Positions 1 through 7,154 of a DNA stretch of 8,459 nt are shown here, one piece after another. The translations under genes and the position numbers were made by a program. This DNA comes from Bacillota bacterium (lineage in GTDB: Bacteria > Bacillota > Clostridia > Clostridiales > Caloramatoraceae). Location of the stretch: the NCBI GenBank assembly GCA_023389275.1, contig JAEWEN010000115.1, positions 1 through 8,459 of the forward strand, written 5' to 3'. Every line of letters begins with the position of its first letter. Position 1 is the first letter of the stretch. A model generated the notes under the pieces. That model did no database searches. It was not told the DNA's origin and saw only the letters and a list, made by a program, of their open reading frames with translations.

Positions 1-1213
1 CTTGAATATAAGCTATATATGGCTCTCTTATAGGACCATCTGCACTTAATTCAATTGAAGAACCTTGATTAAAAGCTCCTGCTGCCATTATTACTTTACT
101 TGTATATCCTGGCATATCCCAAGGCTCGCATTCAACAAATGAATCTACTGGTGATCCTTTTTGTATACCTTTACAGAAGTTAACAAGGTCCTTTTCATTT
201 CCAAATTTAATAGCAAGTATTATATCACTTCTTTTAGTAAAAGTTTTAGGGCATACTTCATATCCACTAATCTCCATTACTCTTCCACAGAATATAGCTG
301 TTTTTAGAGCTTCAGCAGTTACATGTGGCGCATGGAAAAGTCCTTGTATCATATGTCTTATAGCCCCTAAAGTAGCACCAGCTTCTTTTCCTATTCCAGG
401 TGATGTTAATCTAAAGGAAGCTTGTTTAACATATTCTTCCTTACCTACTACATATCCTCCTGTTGGAGCTATACCTCCTCCTATATTTTTTATTAAAGAT
501 CCTGCTATCAAATCAACTCCAACATCTGTTGGCTCATATAAATCTACAAATTCTCCATAGCAGTTATCTACAAACACAATAACATCTTCTCTTATTTTCT
601 TAACAACTTCTGTAGCTTCTTTTATTTCATCTATTGTAAAAGAAGGTCTGTAATCATATCCTGTAGATCTTTGCATAGCTACCATTTTTATAGTACTATC
701 TTCTTTTAAAGCCTTAACTACAGAATCAATATCTATTTTGTTATTTACAAGAGGAATCTCTTTATAGTTTATATTAAAATCCTTTAAAGATCCTTGATTT
801 TCTCCTTCAACTCCTATTACTTGAAGAAGAGTATCATAAGGAGCTCCTGTTATGTACATTAAAGTATCTCCTGGTCTTAAGTTACCAGTTAATGAAAGTG
901 TTATTGCATGTGTACCTGATATTACATTTGGTCTTACTAAAGCATCCTCTGCATTAAATACCCTTGCATATATAGCCTCTAACATATCACGACCTATATC
1001 TCCATAACCGTAACCTGTTGAATTTGTAAAATGTATGTCACTAAGTCTTTCATCTTGCATTGCTTTTAATACTTTATTTTGATTATATTCACGTATTTCA
1101 TCTATATTCTTAAACTCACCTTCTATATCTTTTAAAGCTTTTTCTGATATTGAAAGTACCTCATCACTTATATTAAATTGATTTTTTAAAAATTCCTCAT
1201 TTATTTTAAGCAT
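1..1213 (-). CDS. YnbB-family PLP-dependent enzyme ('methionine gamma-lyase / aluminium resistance' family), 3' end outside window
   Basis: An open frame of 404 full codons starts at the ATG at 1213 and leaves the window with no stop. The start is fixed by AGGAGG at 1220-1225, 6 nt upstream. The protein looks like the COG4100 / Met_gamma_lyase family (B. subtilis YnbB), cytosolic fold-type I PLP enzymes of about 410-430 residues, so probably only some 15-25 C-terminal residues are missing. Visible marks are the glycine-rich TGYGYGD near 66, SGTHAI near 100, the PLP-ring aspartate D216 in VDNCYGEF, and the likely Schiff-base lysine K242 in GSLIKNIGGG, followed by TGGYVVG. The visible end, IELSADGPIREPY, is typical of the family. 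There is no signal peptide or membrane segment. The name suggests C-S lyase activity on sulfur amino acids, but the true substrate is not established to my knowledge. It follows the hfq terminator, so it is probably transcribed separately. Family assignment is firm; function is not. Confidence 0.9.
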   Translation of the reverse strand, partial: MLKINEEFLKNQFNISDEVLSISEKALKDIEGEFKNIDEIREYNQNKVLKAMQDERLSDIHFTNSTGYGYGDIGRDMLEAIYARVFNAEDALVRPNVISGTHAITLSLTGNLRPGDTLMYITGAPYDTLLQVIGVEGENQGSLKDFNINYKEIPLVNNKIDIDSVVKALKEDSTIKMVAMQRSTGYDYRPSFTIDEIKEATEVVKKIREDVIVFVDNCYGEFVDLYEPTDVGVDLIAGSLIKNIGGGIAPTGGYVVGKEEYVKQASFRLTSPGIGKEAGATLGAIRHMIQGLFHAPHVTAEALKTAIFCGRVMEISGYEVCPKTFTKRSDIILAIKFGNEKDLVNFCKGIQKGSPVDSFVECEPWDMPGYTSKVIMAAGAFNQGSSIELSADGPIREPYIAYIQ

Positions 1214-1232
1214 TCTTATCCTCCTAGTACGT

Positions 1233-1250
1233 TTCTACCTTTTGGTAGAA
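1233..1250. promoter_or_regulatory. 18-bp perfect palindrome in front of the ynbB-like gene (operator or leader hairpin)
   Basis: Two 7-bp arms, TTCTACC and GGTAGAA (minus-strand reading), flank a 4-nt AAAA spacer. The palindrome lies 7 nt upstream of the AGGAGG site and directly abuts the possible -10 at 1251-1256. That position suits a repressor operator over the transcription start. If transcription starts further upstream, it would instead form a small hairpin before the ribosome binding site. It does not match the Gram-positive LexA box (GAAC-N4-GTTC). The symmetry is seen directly; any regulatory role is inferred. Confidence 0.45.
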
Positions 1251-1279
1251 TTTATGACACTAAATTATTTTAACATAAA
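1251..1279 (-). promoter_or_regulatory. Weak candidate sigma-A promoter for the ynbB-like gene
   Basis: On the minus strand TTTATG (1274-1279, 3 of 6 to TTGACA) and CATAAA (1251-1256, 4 of 6 to TATAAT) are separated by 17 nt. A promoter is expected here because the upstream unit ends in a terminator and only 66 nt separate that stem from the start codon. An alternative -10, TAAAAT at 1267-1272, matches better (5 of 6) but has no good -35 at normal spacing. The -35 would overlap the U-rich tail of the terminator. The match is poor, so this is only the best candidate. Confidence 0.25.
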
Positions 1280-1316
1280 ACTAATAACCCTTCTATAAGT
1301 AGAAGGGTTATTAGTT
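1279..1316 (-). terminator. Intrinsic terminator after hfq
   Basis: A perfect 17-bp stem (1279-1295 with 1300-1316) has a 4-nt loop and a GGGT/ACCC core. On the minus strand it is followed by a short U-rich run (TTTTATGTT, partly shared with the stem foot). It begins 19 nt past the hfq stop. On the plus strand the stem is followed by A residues, so it should act mainly on leftward transcription. It most likely ends the miaB-mutS-mutL-miaA-hfq unit. Confidence 0.85.
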
Positions 1317-1335
1317 AAAACTTATTTTCTTTAAA

Positions 1336-1563
1336 CTATTGATTGTTATATAAAACAGGTTTAGCTGGTGTAACCGTAGATATAGCATGTTTATAGATCA
1401 TTGTTTGTCTTTCATCTACTTCTAATATAACAGTAAAGTTATCAAATCCTTTAACAAATCCTTTTAATTGAAATCCATTTACAAGATGTATTGTAACCTG
1501 TATTCTATTTTTTCTTGATTGATTTAGAAAAACATCCTGTAGATTGTTTGAAGTTTTGTTCAT
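1336..1563 (-). CDS. hfq: RNA chaperone Hfq
   Basis: This is a 75-residue Sm-like protein expected to form a hexameric ring that binds small RNAs and mRNAs in the cytoplasm. The N-terminal LQDVFLNQ carries the conserved Q9. Sm1 covers about 21-47 (VTIHLVNGFQLKG, then GFDNFTVIL with F43). Sm2 is YKHAIST at 57-63, whose Y57-K58-H59 line the proximal U-binding pore. The rim patch reads R17-K18-N19-R20, with two adjacent basic residues and an Asn, nearer to Gram-positive Hfq than to the arginine-rich enterobacterial rim. The tail after the Sm core is short, ending about 12 residues past Sm2. I chose the ATG at 1563, 9 nt after GGAGG. A frame three codons longer starts at 1572, but that ATG touches the GGAGG with no spacer. 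The gene lies 55 nt after miaA, the common miaA-hfq pairing, and is followed by a strong terminator. Confidence 0.96.
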   Translation of the reverse strand: MNKTSNNLQDVFLNQSRKNRIQVTIHLVNGFQLKGFVKGFDNFTVILEVDERQTMIYKHAISTVTPAKPVLYNNQ

Positions 1564-1572
1564 GTGTATCAT

Positions 1573-1577
1573 CCTCC
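1573..1577 (-). promoter_or_regulatory. Ribosome binding site that decides the hfq start
   Basis: GGAGG on the minus strand is followed directly by ATGATACACATG. The first ATG (1570-1572) has zero spacing and should not be used. The second (1561-1563) has a 9-nt spacer and begins MNKTSNNLQD, matching the usual Hfq N-terminal length. The distal ATG adds only M-I-H. Confidence 0.85.
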
Positions 1578-1582
1578 AGAAT

Positions 1583-1589
1583 AAAAAAA
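1583..1589 (-). promoter_or_regulatory. U7 tract in the hfq leader, possible Hfq self-binding site
   Basis: Seven consecutive U residues in the transcript lie 5 nt upstream of the hfq ribosome binding site, inside an otherwise A/U-rich 55-nt gap after miaA. No GC-bearing hairpin precedes it, so it does not look like a terminator. The Hfq proximal face binds U-rich single strands, and E. coli Hfq represses its own translation through its leader. A similar role here is inference from position and composition only. Confidence 0.25.
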
Positions 1590-1618
1590 TAATAATTTAC
1601 TATCTAACATAGCTTATT

Positions 1619-2563
1619 CTATAAAGATGCAAATTCTCCTTCAATATACTCTACAATATTTTCTAAAGCCTCTTTAGAATCTTCAAATTTATCTATTTCA
1701 AACCATTTTACCCTTTTATCTTTTCTAAACCACGTTAATTGTCTTTTTGCGTATCTTCTACTACTTTGCTTAATAATGTCTTTTATCTCATCTAAAGTTA
1801 CCTTACCATCAAAATAATCTAAAACCTCTTTATATCCTATAGCCTGCATTGAAGTCATATCCTTTGTATACCCTTTACTTAAAAGAGACTTTACCTCATC
1901 TACTAAACCATTTTCAAACATTATGTCAACTCTTTTATTAATTCTTTGATATAATGTTTCACGGTTCATATTAAGAGCTATATAAGCAAGATTATATTCA
2001 ATATCTTTTTCTCTAGACTCTTTTTGAACTTGAGATATAGTTTTACCAGTTAGCTTATAAACTTCAAGAGCTCTAATAACTCTTTTTAAATCATTTGGAA
2101 AAAGTCTTTCATAAGACTCTTTGTCAACTTCTTTTAGCATTTCATGAACATATTCTTTACCTTTCTCAGTAGCTACACTTTCAAGATAATCTCTATATTC
2201 TTTATCCTCGGAGCCATCTGAAAAATCAAGAGCATATGTTAAAGAGTTTATATATAACCCTGTTCCCCCAACTACTATAGGAAGCTTTCCTCTACTTGTA
2301 ATATCATCTATATACTTTCCAGCTTTTTCTCTAAAAAGCGCTACACTAAACTCTTCACTAGGGTCAACCACATCTATCATATAGTGGGGTATTCCTTGTT
2401 TTTCATCCTCTGTTATTTTAGCAGTTCCTATATCCATGTATTTATAAATTTGCATAGAATCTGCTGATATAATTTCACCATTTAATCTTTTAGCAATTTC
2501 TAATGAAATAGCTGTTTTACCTGAAGCTGTTGGACCAGCTATTATAACCAAATTCTTTTTCAT
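1619..2563 (-). CDS. miaA: tRNA dimethylallyltransferase MiaA
   Basis: MiaA moves the dimethylallyl group of DMAPP onto N6 of A37 in tRNAs that read UNN codons, giving i6A37, the substrate of MiaB. The 314-residue length is normal. Visible motifs are the P-loop GPTASGKT at 10-17, SADSMQIY at 33-40 with the catalytic aspartate D35, GTAK near 46-49, PHYMIDVVDP near 59-68, GGTGLY at 99-104 with the conserved T101, and the late RYAKRQLTWFRKD tRNA-contact segment. The middle part (about 115-200) is the usual variable insertion. The ATG at 2563 is preceded by GGTGAT that starts right after the mutL stop codon. The 9-nt gap suggests translation is coupled to mutL. It stands between mutL and hfq, as in many bacteria, while its pathway partner miaB lies upstream in the same unit. 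Confidence 0.97.
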   Translation of the reverse strand: MKKNLVIIAGPTASGKTAISLEIAKRLNGEIISADSMQIYKYMDIGTAKITEDEKQGIPHYMIDVVDPSEEFSVALFREKAGKYIDDITSRGKLPIVVGGTGLYINSLTYALDFSDGSEDKEYRDYLESVATEKGKEYVHEMLKEVDKESYERLFPNDLKRVIRALEVYKLTGKTISQVQKESREKDIEYNLAYIALNMNRETLYQRINKRVDIMFENGLVDEVKSLLSKGYTKDMTSMQAIGYKEVLDYFDGKVTLDEIKDIIKQSSRRYAKRQLTWFRKDKRVKWFEIDKFEDSKEALENIVEYIEGEFASL

Positions 2564-2566
2564 AAA

Positions 2567-2572
2567 ATCACC
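2567..2572 (-). promoter_or_regulatory. Ribosome binding site of miaA, fused to the mutL stop codon
   Basis: The minus strand reads TAA-GGTGAT-TTT-ATG. GGTGAT (AGGTGAT with the last stop-codon base) pairs with the AUCACCU part of the 16S tail, so it is a register-shifted Shine-Dalgarno with suitable spacing. It lacks the GGAGG core used by mutS and hfq, so miaA initiation probably benefits from ribosomes finishing mutL. Confidence 0.75.
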
Positions 2573-4465
2573 TTACTGAATTCTTTTGAATTTTTTCTCA
2601 AGTTCTGTACAACTCATTTTAATTATTGTAGGTCTACCATGAGGACAGGTAAATGGACTTTCACATTTTTTTAAAGACTCTATAAGCTTTTCAATTTCCT
2701 CATTATATAAATTATCTCCAGCTTTTACAGCTGATCTACAAGCCATTGAATAAATTATTTTATCTATACATGATGTTATTTTCTTTTCTTTAGTATCTAA
2801 AACATCTTCTAATATTTCATTAAAAAGTTCATTTGTATCAGGATTCCCATATAAAAGAGGAACTTCTCTTATAGAAATATCTACTCCACCAAAATCCTCT
2901 ATTTTAAATCCTATTTTTTTAAAAGACTCTATATTATCTAAAATAAGCTGCTTTTCACTTAAGCTAAACTCTTTTACTATAGGTACTATAAGAGGCTGGG
3001 ACCTTATTGAAAAATCTTTAAACTCTTTCATGTACTTTTCATAATAAATTCTCTCATGAGCTGCATGTTGGTCTATTATAAATATTTCCTTATTACCCTC
3101 AGCTATAATATAAGTAGAATTTATTTGACCAAGTATTCTTAAATCAGGTATTTTATCTTCTTCATTTCTAACTTTATTTTCAATATAAGGCTGACTACAA
3201 ATCTCTTCTCGAACAAATGTTTTTTCTTCTTTTTTAGCCACTTCCACTTTTTGAGGCTCTAAATCCACTGTTTTCGTTTGAAAAAGTGGGGTTTTTTCCT
3301 CTTCTGAACTTTTGTTCGTATATTCTTTTGTTTCTTTTTCTATATTCTCTTTTAAAGTTTCAACTTTTTCGTTAACCACAGTATCATTTGTTTTAACTTC
3401 TTCATAGCTAATAGATTCCTGTATATAATTAACATTTTCCTTATATTTTTCTTCTTCAAATGCATCTTTTATATCAAAATCATTTAAAATACACTGTTTG
3501 ATACACTTATATACCTTTTTAAATATTAGCCCATCATCTTGAAACTTTATTTCTGCCTTAGAAGGATGAACATTTACATCTATAAACTTAGGGTTTATAT
3601 AAATACTTAATATAAAAAATGGAAACTTATTTATAGGTAGCATAGACTTATAAGCTTTTTCAACTGCTGAGGACACTATAGGACTTTTTACTACACGTCC
3701 ATTTATAAATATAATTTCATTACTTCTATTTCCTTTAGTAATGTTAGTATTACCTATATATCCCGATATTTTAAGGTCTTCATCTTCCTCGTTAATTTCA
3801 ATTATGTTACTATATATAGATTTACCATATATAGTTCTTATAACATCTTTTAAATTACCTTTTCCAGGAGTTAAAAACACTAATTTGTCATCTATTTTAT
3901 ATCTAAATGATATATTAGTATTAGAAAGAGCTATTTTCTCTACAATATCTGATATAACAGATAATTCTCTTGAAGAGGATTTTAAAAACTTTAGTCTTGC
4001 AGGAGTATTAAAAAATATATCTCTTACAGTTATAATTGTTCCATTAGGACATCCTGCATCTTCTTTATATACTACTTTGCCACCTTCAACTAAAACCTTT
4101 TGCCCTATGTCCTCACTTTGTACCTTAGTTAACATTTCAACTTTACTTATAGCAGATATACTAGACAATGCTTCTCCACGAAACCCTAAACTCATAATAG
4201 TTTCTATATCATCTATAGTTTTAATTTTACTTGTTGCATGTCTCATAAAAGCGTTTAAAACATCTTCCTTTAAAATACCACTTCCATTATCAGATATTCT
4301 AATATATCTTAAAGGATCTTTTTTAACCTCTATAGTAATCTCTGTTGCTCCAGAGTCTATAGAGTTTTCTACAAGCTCTTTTACTATAGATAAAGGCCTT
4401 TCAACAACTTCTCCAGCTGCTATTTTGTTTATTGTTTTTTCATCTAATAAATTTATTATTTTCAT
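2573..4465 (-). CDS. mutL: DNA mismatch repair protein MutL (endonuclease type)
   Basis: MutL couples MutS mismatch recognition to strand removal. This one is 630 residues, normal for the family. The N-terminal GHKL ATPase (about 1-330) shows E30 and N34 in KELVENSIDSGA, DNGSGI at 59-64 and GFRGEAL at 94-100. A hydrophilic Lys/Glu-rich linker spans roughly 335-440. The C-terminal half has the metal-binding endonuclease motif DQHAAHE at 465-471 with E476, the ACRSA motif (C576) and CPHGRP (C607, H609), so it should nick DNA itself, as in bacteria without MutH. QPLIVP at 490-495 resembles the beta-clamp motif. The ATG at 4465 is chosen because GGTGAT precedes it and the product begins MKIINLLDEKTINKIAAGEVV in family register. 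A frame opening with TTG at 4477 would add four residues but would use the ribosome binding site as coding sequence. It lies 12 nt after mutS and 9 nt before miaA. Confidence 0.97.
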   Translation of the reverse strand: MKIINLLDEKTINKIAAGEVVERPLSIVKELVENSIDSGATEITIEVKKDPLRYIRISDNGSGILKEDVLNAFMRHATSKIKTIDDIETIMSLGFRGEALSSISAISKVEMLTKVQSEDIGQKVLVEGGKVVYKEDAGCPNGTIITVRDIFFNTPARLKFLKSSSRELSVISDIVEKIALSNTNISFRYKIDDKLVFLTPGKGNLKDVIRTIYGKSIYSNIIEINEEDEDLKISGYIGNTNITKGNRSNEIIFINGRVVKSPIVSSAVEKAYKSMLPINKFPFFILSIYINPKFIDVNVHPSKAEIKFQDDGLIFKKVYKCIKQCILNDFDIKDAFEEEKYKENVNYIQESISYEEVKTNDTVVNEKVETLKENIEKETKEYTNKSSEEEKTPLFQTKTVDLEPQKVEVAKKEEKTFVREEICSQPYIENKVRNEEDKIPDLRILGQINSTYIIAEGNKEIFIIDQHAAHERIYYEKYMKEFKDFSIRSQPLIVPIVKEFSLSEKQLILDNIESFKKIGFKIEDFGGVDISIREVPLLYGNPDTNELFNEILEDVLDTKEKKITSCIDKIIYSMACRSAVKAGDNLYNEEIEKLIESLKKCESPFTCPHGRPTIIKMSCTELEKKFKRIQ

Positions 4466-4469
4466 TAAA

Positions 4470-4475
4470 ATCACC
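4470..4475 (-). promoter_or_regulatory. Ribosome binding site that decides the mutL start
   Basis: GGTGAT is placed 2 nt after the mutS stop codon and 4 nt before the ATG at 4463-4465. It pairs with AUCACC near the 16S 3' end. The alternative TTG at 4477, immediately after the mutS stop, has no ribosome binding site of its own in the mutS tail. The arrangement is almost a copy of the mutL/miaA junction. Confidence 0.75.
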
Positions 4476-4477
4476 AA

Positions 4478-7102
4478 CTATTTTTTAAGTTTTTCTTTTA
4501 ACTTATAAATACAGTTCATAGCATCTAGTGGTGTCATATTTATAATATCTAGATTTTTAATTTCATTTAAAACAGCTTTTTCACTACTTGATCTAACCTC
4601 TTTATAATCTACTTCCTTTACGCAGTCTGTATTTTTTTCACCTTCGTTTAAATCAAACAAAGTAATTTGATCCTTACTTTGTTTTGGCTTTACATCACAT
4701 TTAACTTCTTTATTTATATCATTTTCCTCAAGTCTTTTTAATATACCATTTGCTACGTTTATTACTATATCAGGGATACCTGCAAGTTTTGCAACTTGTA
4801 TACCATAACTTTTATCTGCTCCACCTGGTACTATTTTTCTTAAAAAGATAATATCTTCTCCATGTTCTTTTACAGATATACAGTAGTTTTTAACACCTGT
4901 AATTTTACTTTCAAGTTCTGTAAGTTCATGATAATGTGTAGCAAATAATGTTTTGCTTCCAATTTTATTTCCTATATAATCAACAACAGCCCAAGCTATA
5001 CTTAAACCATCATAGGTACTTGTACCACGTCCAACCTCATCTAAAATAATTAAACTATTTTCAGTAGCATTTAAAAGTATATTTGACACCTCAGACATTT
5101 CTACCATAAATGTACTTTGACCAAGTGACAGGTCATCTGATGCACCGATCCTAGTAAATATTCTATCTACTATACCTATTGTTCCACTATATGCTGGAAT
5201 AAAACATCCTATTTGAGCCATAAGAGTAATAAGTGCAACTTGTCTCATATAAGTTGACTTACCAGCCATGTTAGGTCCTGTAATAATAGAAATTTTATCT
5301 GTAGAATTATTAAGGTAAGTTGAATTTGGAACAAATATACCATCTATTACCTTTTCAACTACAGGATGTCTTGCATCTTTTATATCTATAACATCATCAT
5401 TATTTACATTTGGCTTTACATAGCCATTTTCAAAAGAAACCTCTGAAAATGATAAAAGAACGTCTATAGTTGCAATTATTTTAGCAACCTTTAATATTCT
5501 CTCTATTTCAAGTGCAACTTTTTCTCTAATTTCATTATATATATCATACTCTAAAGTTTTTATTTTCTCCTCTGCGCCTAAAACTTTTTCCTCTATAATT
5601 TTAAGTTCTTCTGTTATATACCTTTCACAGTTAGCTAAAGTTTGCTTTCTTATATACCTGTTTTCTGGAACATTTGAAAGATTAGACTTTGTAACCTCTA
5701 TATAATATCCAAAAACTTTATTATAACTAACCTTTAAAGATTTTATACCTGTTTCTTCCTTTTCCTTATTTTCAATATCTAAAATCCACTGTTTACCTTT
5801 TCTCATAGCTTCTCTTAATTCATCTACTTCAGGTGAAAATCCATCTTTAATTATATTTCCTTCTTTAATCTGAATAGATGGAGAATCTAATATAGAGTTA
5901 TTTATTAAGCTATGCACATCATCTAATGTATCAAACTCTTCATACATTTTAATAAGTGAAGAGGATTTACACTTAGATAAAGTTTCCTTTATACAAGGTA
6001 AAAGTGAAAGTGAATTTTTTAAAGATACCATATCCTTTGGCATAACAGAGCCTGATGAAATTTTACTTGTTATTCTTTCTATATCATAAACACCTGATAA
6101 AAACTCTTTAAAATCTCCTGCTGCATTTAAATTGTCTATAAACTCTTCAACTACCTCAAGACGCGAGTTGATTTCTGAAACATTAAGTAAAGGCTCCTCA
6201 ACCCATTTTCTAAGAAGTCTTCCTCCCATAGGTGTTTTTGTTTTATCTAAAACCCATATTAAAGATCCTTTTTTACTTTTTCCTCTTATAGTTTCTGTAA
6301 GCTCTAAGTTTTTTCTAGTACTAGAATCTAACATCATATAATTTTCTAAATTATATTTTTCAATATTTAAAATATGGCCAAGACTTCCTTTTTGAGTTTC
6401 CTTTAAATATGAAAATAGCACTCCAGATGATATTTTCTCCTCAACAGATAAATCATCAGTATTAAAACCACTAAGAGCATCTTCTTTAAATTCTGACTCA
6501 TCTATTTTATTAATTAAAATATTAAATCTGTCTTTAATAACCTTTTCTAAGTTAACCTTTGAAGAAAATTTTGTTTCTATTAAAATCATTTCAGATGGAG
6601 AAAACTTTGATATTTCATCAATAGCTTTAAAATAATTATTAAAACTTATAGTTGTTAAAAATTCTCCTGTAGATATATCACAAAATGCCATAGAAAACCT
6701 ATCTTCTAAAAGGTAAATAGATGAGATAAAGTTATTTTTTCTATCCTCTAAAAGGTTACTATCTATAAGTGTTCCAGGAGTTATTATTTTTATAACATCT
6801 CTTTTAACAATACCTTTAGCCTTAGCTGGATCTTCTACCTGCTCACATATAGCAACTTTATATCCCTTTTCAACTAACCTTGCAACATACCCTTCTGATG
6901 AATGAAAAGGTACCCCGCACATAGGAGCCTTCTTTTCCATGCCACAATCTCTACCTGTTAAAACAAGTTCTAACTCCTTTGATACAATTTGAGCATCTTC
7001 AAAAAACATTTCATAAAAGTCGCCTAATCTAAAAAATAAGATACAATCGTTATATTTCTCTTTTATATCAAAATATTGCTGCATCATAGGGGTTAATGCC
7101 AT
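4478..7102 (-). CDS. mutS: DNA mismatch repair protein MutS
   Basis: MutS binds mispaired or looped bases and, with ATP, becomes a sliding clamp that recruits MutL. The 874 residues are the standard MutS1 length. The N-terminal domain holds the mismatch-reading F29-Y30-E31 (GDFYEMF). Connector, core and clamp domains follow to about 560. The ABC-type ATPase carries Walker A GPNMAGKST at 609-617 (K615), the signature region DLSLGQSTFMVEM, Walker B ILDEVGRG with D688-E689, and the ATHYHEL switch with H723. QITLFD at 812-817 matches a beta-clamp binding motif. The tail ends with NMTPLDAMN, the typical C-terminal helix region. The ATG at 7102 has a full AAGGAGG at 7110-7116, 7 nt upstream. It follows miaB by 55 nt, with a terminator-like hairpin in between, and leads into mutL after 12 nt. 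No key residue is missing. Confidence 0.98.
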   Translation of the reverse strand: MALTPMMQQYFDIKEKYNDCILFFRLGDFYEMFFEDAQIVSKELELVLTGRDCGMEKKAPMCGVPFHSSEGYVARLVEKGYKVAICEQVEDPAKAKGIVKRDVIKIITPGTLIDSNLLEDRKNNFISSIYLLEDRFSMAFCDISTGEFLTTISFNNYFKAIDEISKFSPSEMILIETKFSSKVNLEKVIKDRFNILINKIDESEFKEDALSGFNTDDLSVEEKISSGVLFSYLKETQKGSLGHILNIEKYNLENYMMLDSSTRKNLELTETIRGKSKKGSLIWVLDKTKTPMGGRLLRKWVEEPLLNVSEINSRLEVVEEFIDNLNAAGDFKEFLSGVYDIERITSKISSGSVMPKDMVSLKNSLSLLPCIKETLSKCKSSSLIKMYEEFDTLDDVHSLINNSILDSPSIQIKEGNIIKDGFSPEVDELREAMRKGKQWILDIENKEKEETGIKSLKVSYNKVFGYYIEVTKSNLSNVPENRYIRKQTLANCERYITEELKIIEEKVLGAEEKIKTLEYDIYNEIREKVALEIERILKVAKIIATIDVLLSFSEVSFENGYVKPNVNNDDVIDIKDARHPVVEKVIDGIFVPNSTYLNNSTDKISIITGPNMAGKSTYMRQVALITLMAQIGCFIPAYSGTIGIVDRIFTRIGASDDLSLGQSTFMVEMSEVSNILLNATENSLIILDEVGRGTSTYDGLSIAWAVVDYIGNKIGSKTLFATHYHELTELESKITGVKNYCISVKEHGEDIIFLRKIVPGGADKSYGIQVAKLAGIPDIVINVANGILKRLEENDINKEVKCDVKPKQSKDQITLFDLNEGEKNTDCVKEVDYKEVRSSSEKAVLNEIKNLDIINMTPLDAMNCIYKLKEKLKK

Positions 7103-7131
7103 ATATAATCCTCCTTAAATTTAAAATTTAA

Positions 7132-7154
7132 AAGTGCCTTTTAAAAAGGCACTT
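7132..7154 (-). terminator. Terminator-like hairpin between miaB and mutS (possibly leaky)
   Basis: The arms AAGTGCCTT and AAGGCACTT form a 9-bp stem with a 5-nt loop (up to 11 bp counting loop-closing A-U pairs). It starts 3 nt after the miaB stop. On the minus strand it is followed by a U-rich run (TTTTAAATTTTAAATTT). Only 22 nt separate it from the mutS ribosome binding site, most of a promoter's length being unavailable. Either it is a partial terminator that lowers mutS expression relative to miaB, or mutS is read from a promoter inside miaB. The hairpin is seen; its efficiency is unknown. Confidence 0.6.

Noticed and set aside
1214..1260. A LexA (SOS) box before the ynbB-like gene
   Set aside because: The palindrome has TTCTACC/GGTAGAA arms, not GAAC/GTTC, so there is no SOS signature.
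1570..1640. A separate promoter for hfq near the miaA stop
   Set aside because: TTGCAT with TATGTT has only 15-nt spacing, and other -10-like A/T hexamers lack any -35. This is not distinguishable from A/T-rich background.
4466..4477. TTG start at 4477 for mutL, adding four residues
   Set aside because: It would translate the GGTGAT binding site itself. The ATG at 4465 has proper spacing and matches the family N-terminus.
3741..4508. Plus-strand open frame of 255 codons opposite mutL and the end of mutS
   Set aside because: It is entirely antisense to a certain gene, has no purine-rich ribosome binding site before its ATG, and its Ser/Leu/Ile-rich product is what the reverse of AT-rich coding sequence gives.
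6132..6341. Plus-strand open frame of 69 codons
   Set aside because: It lies fully antisense within mutS, has no recognisable domain and no ribosome binding site.
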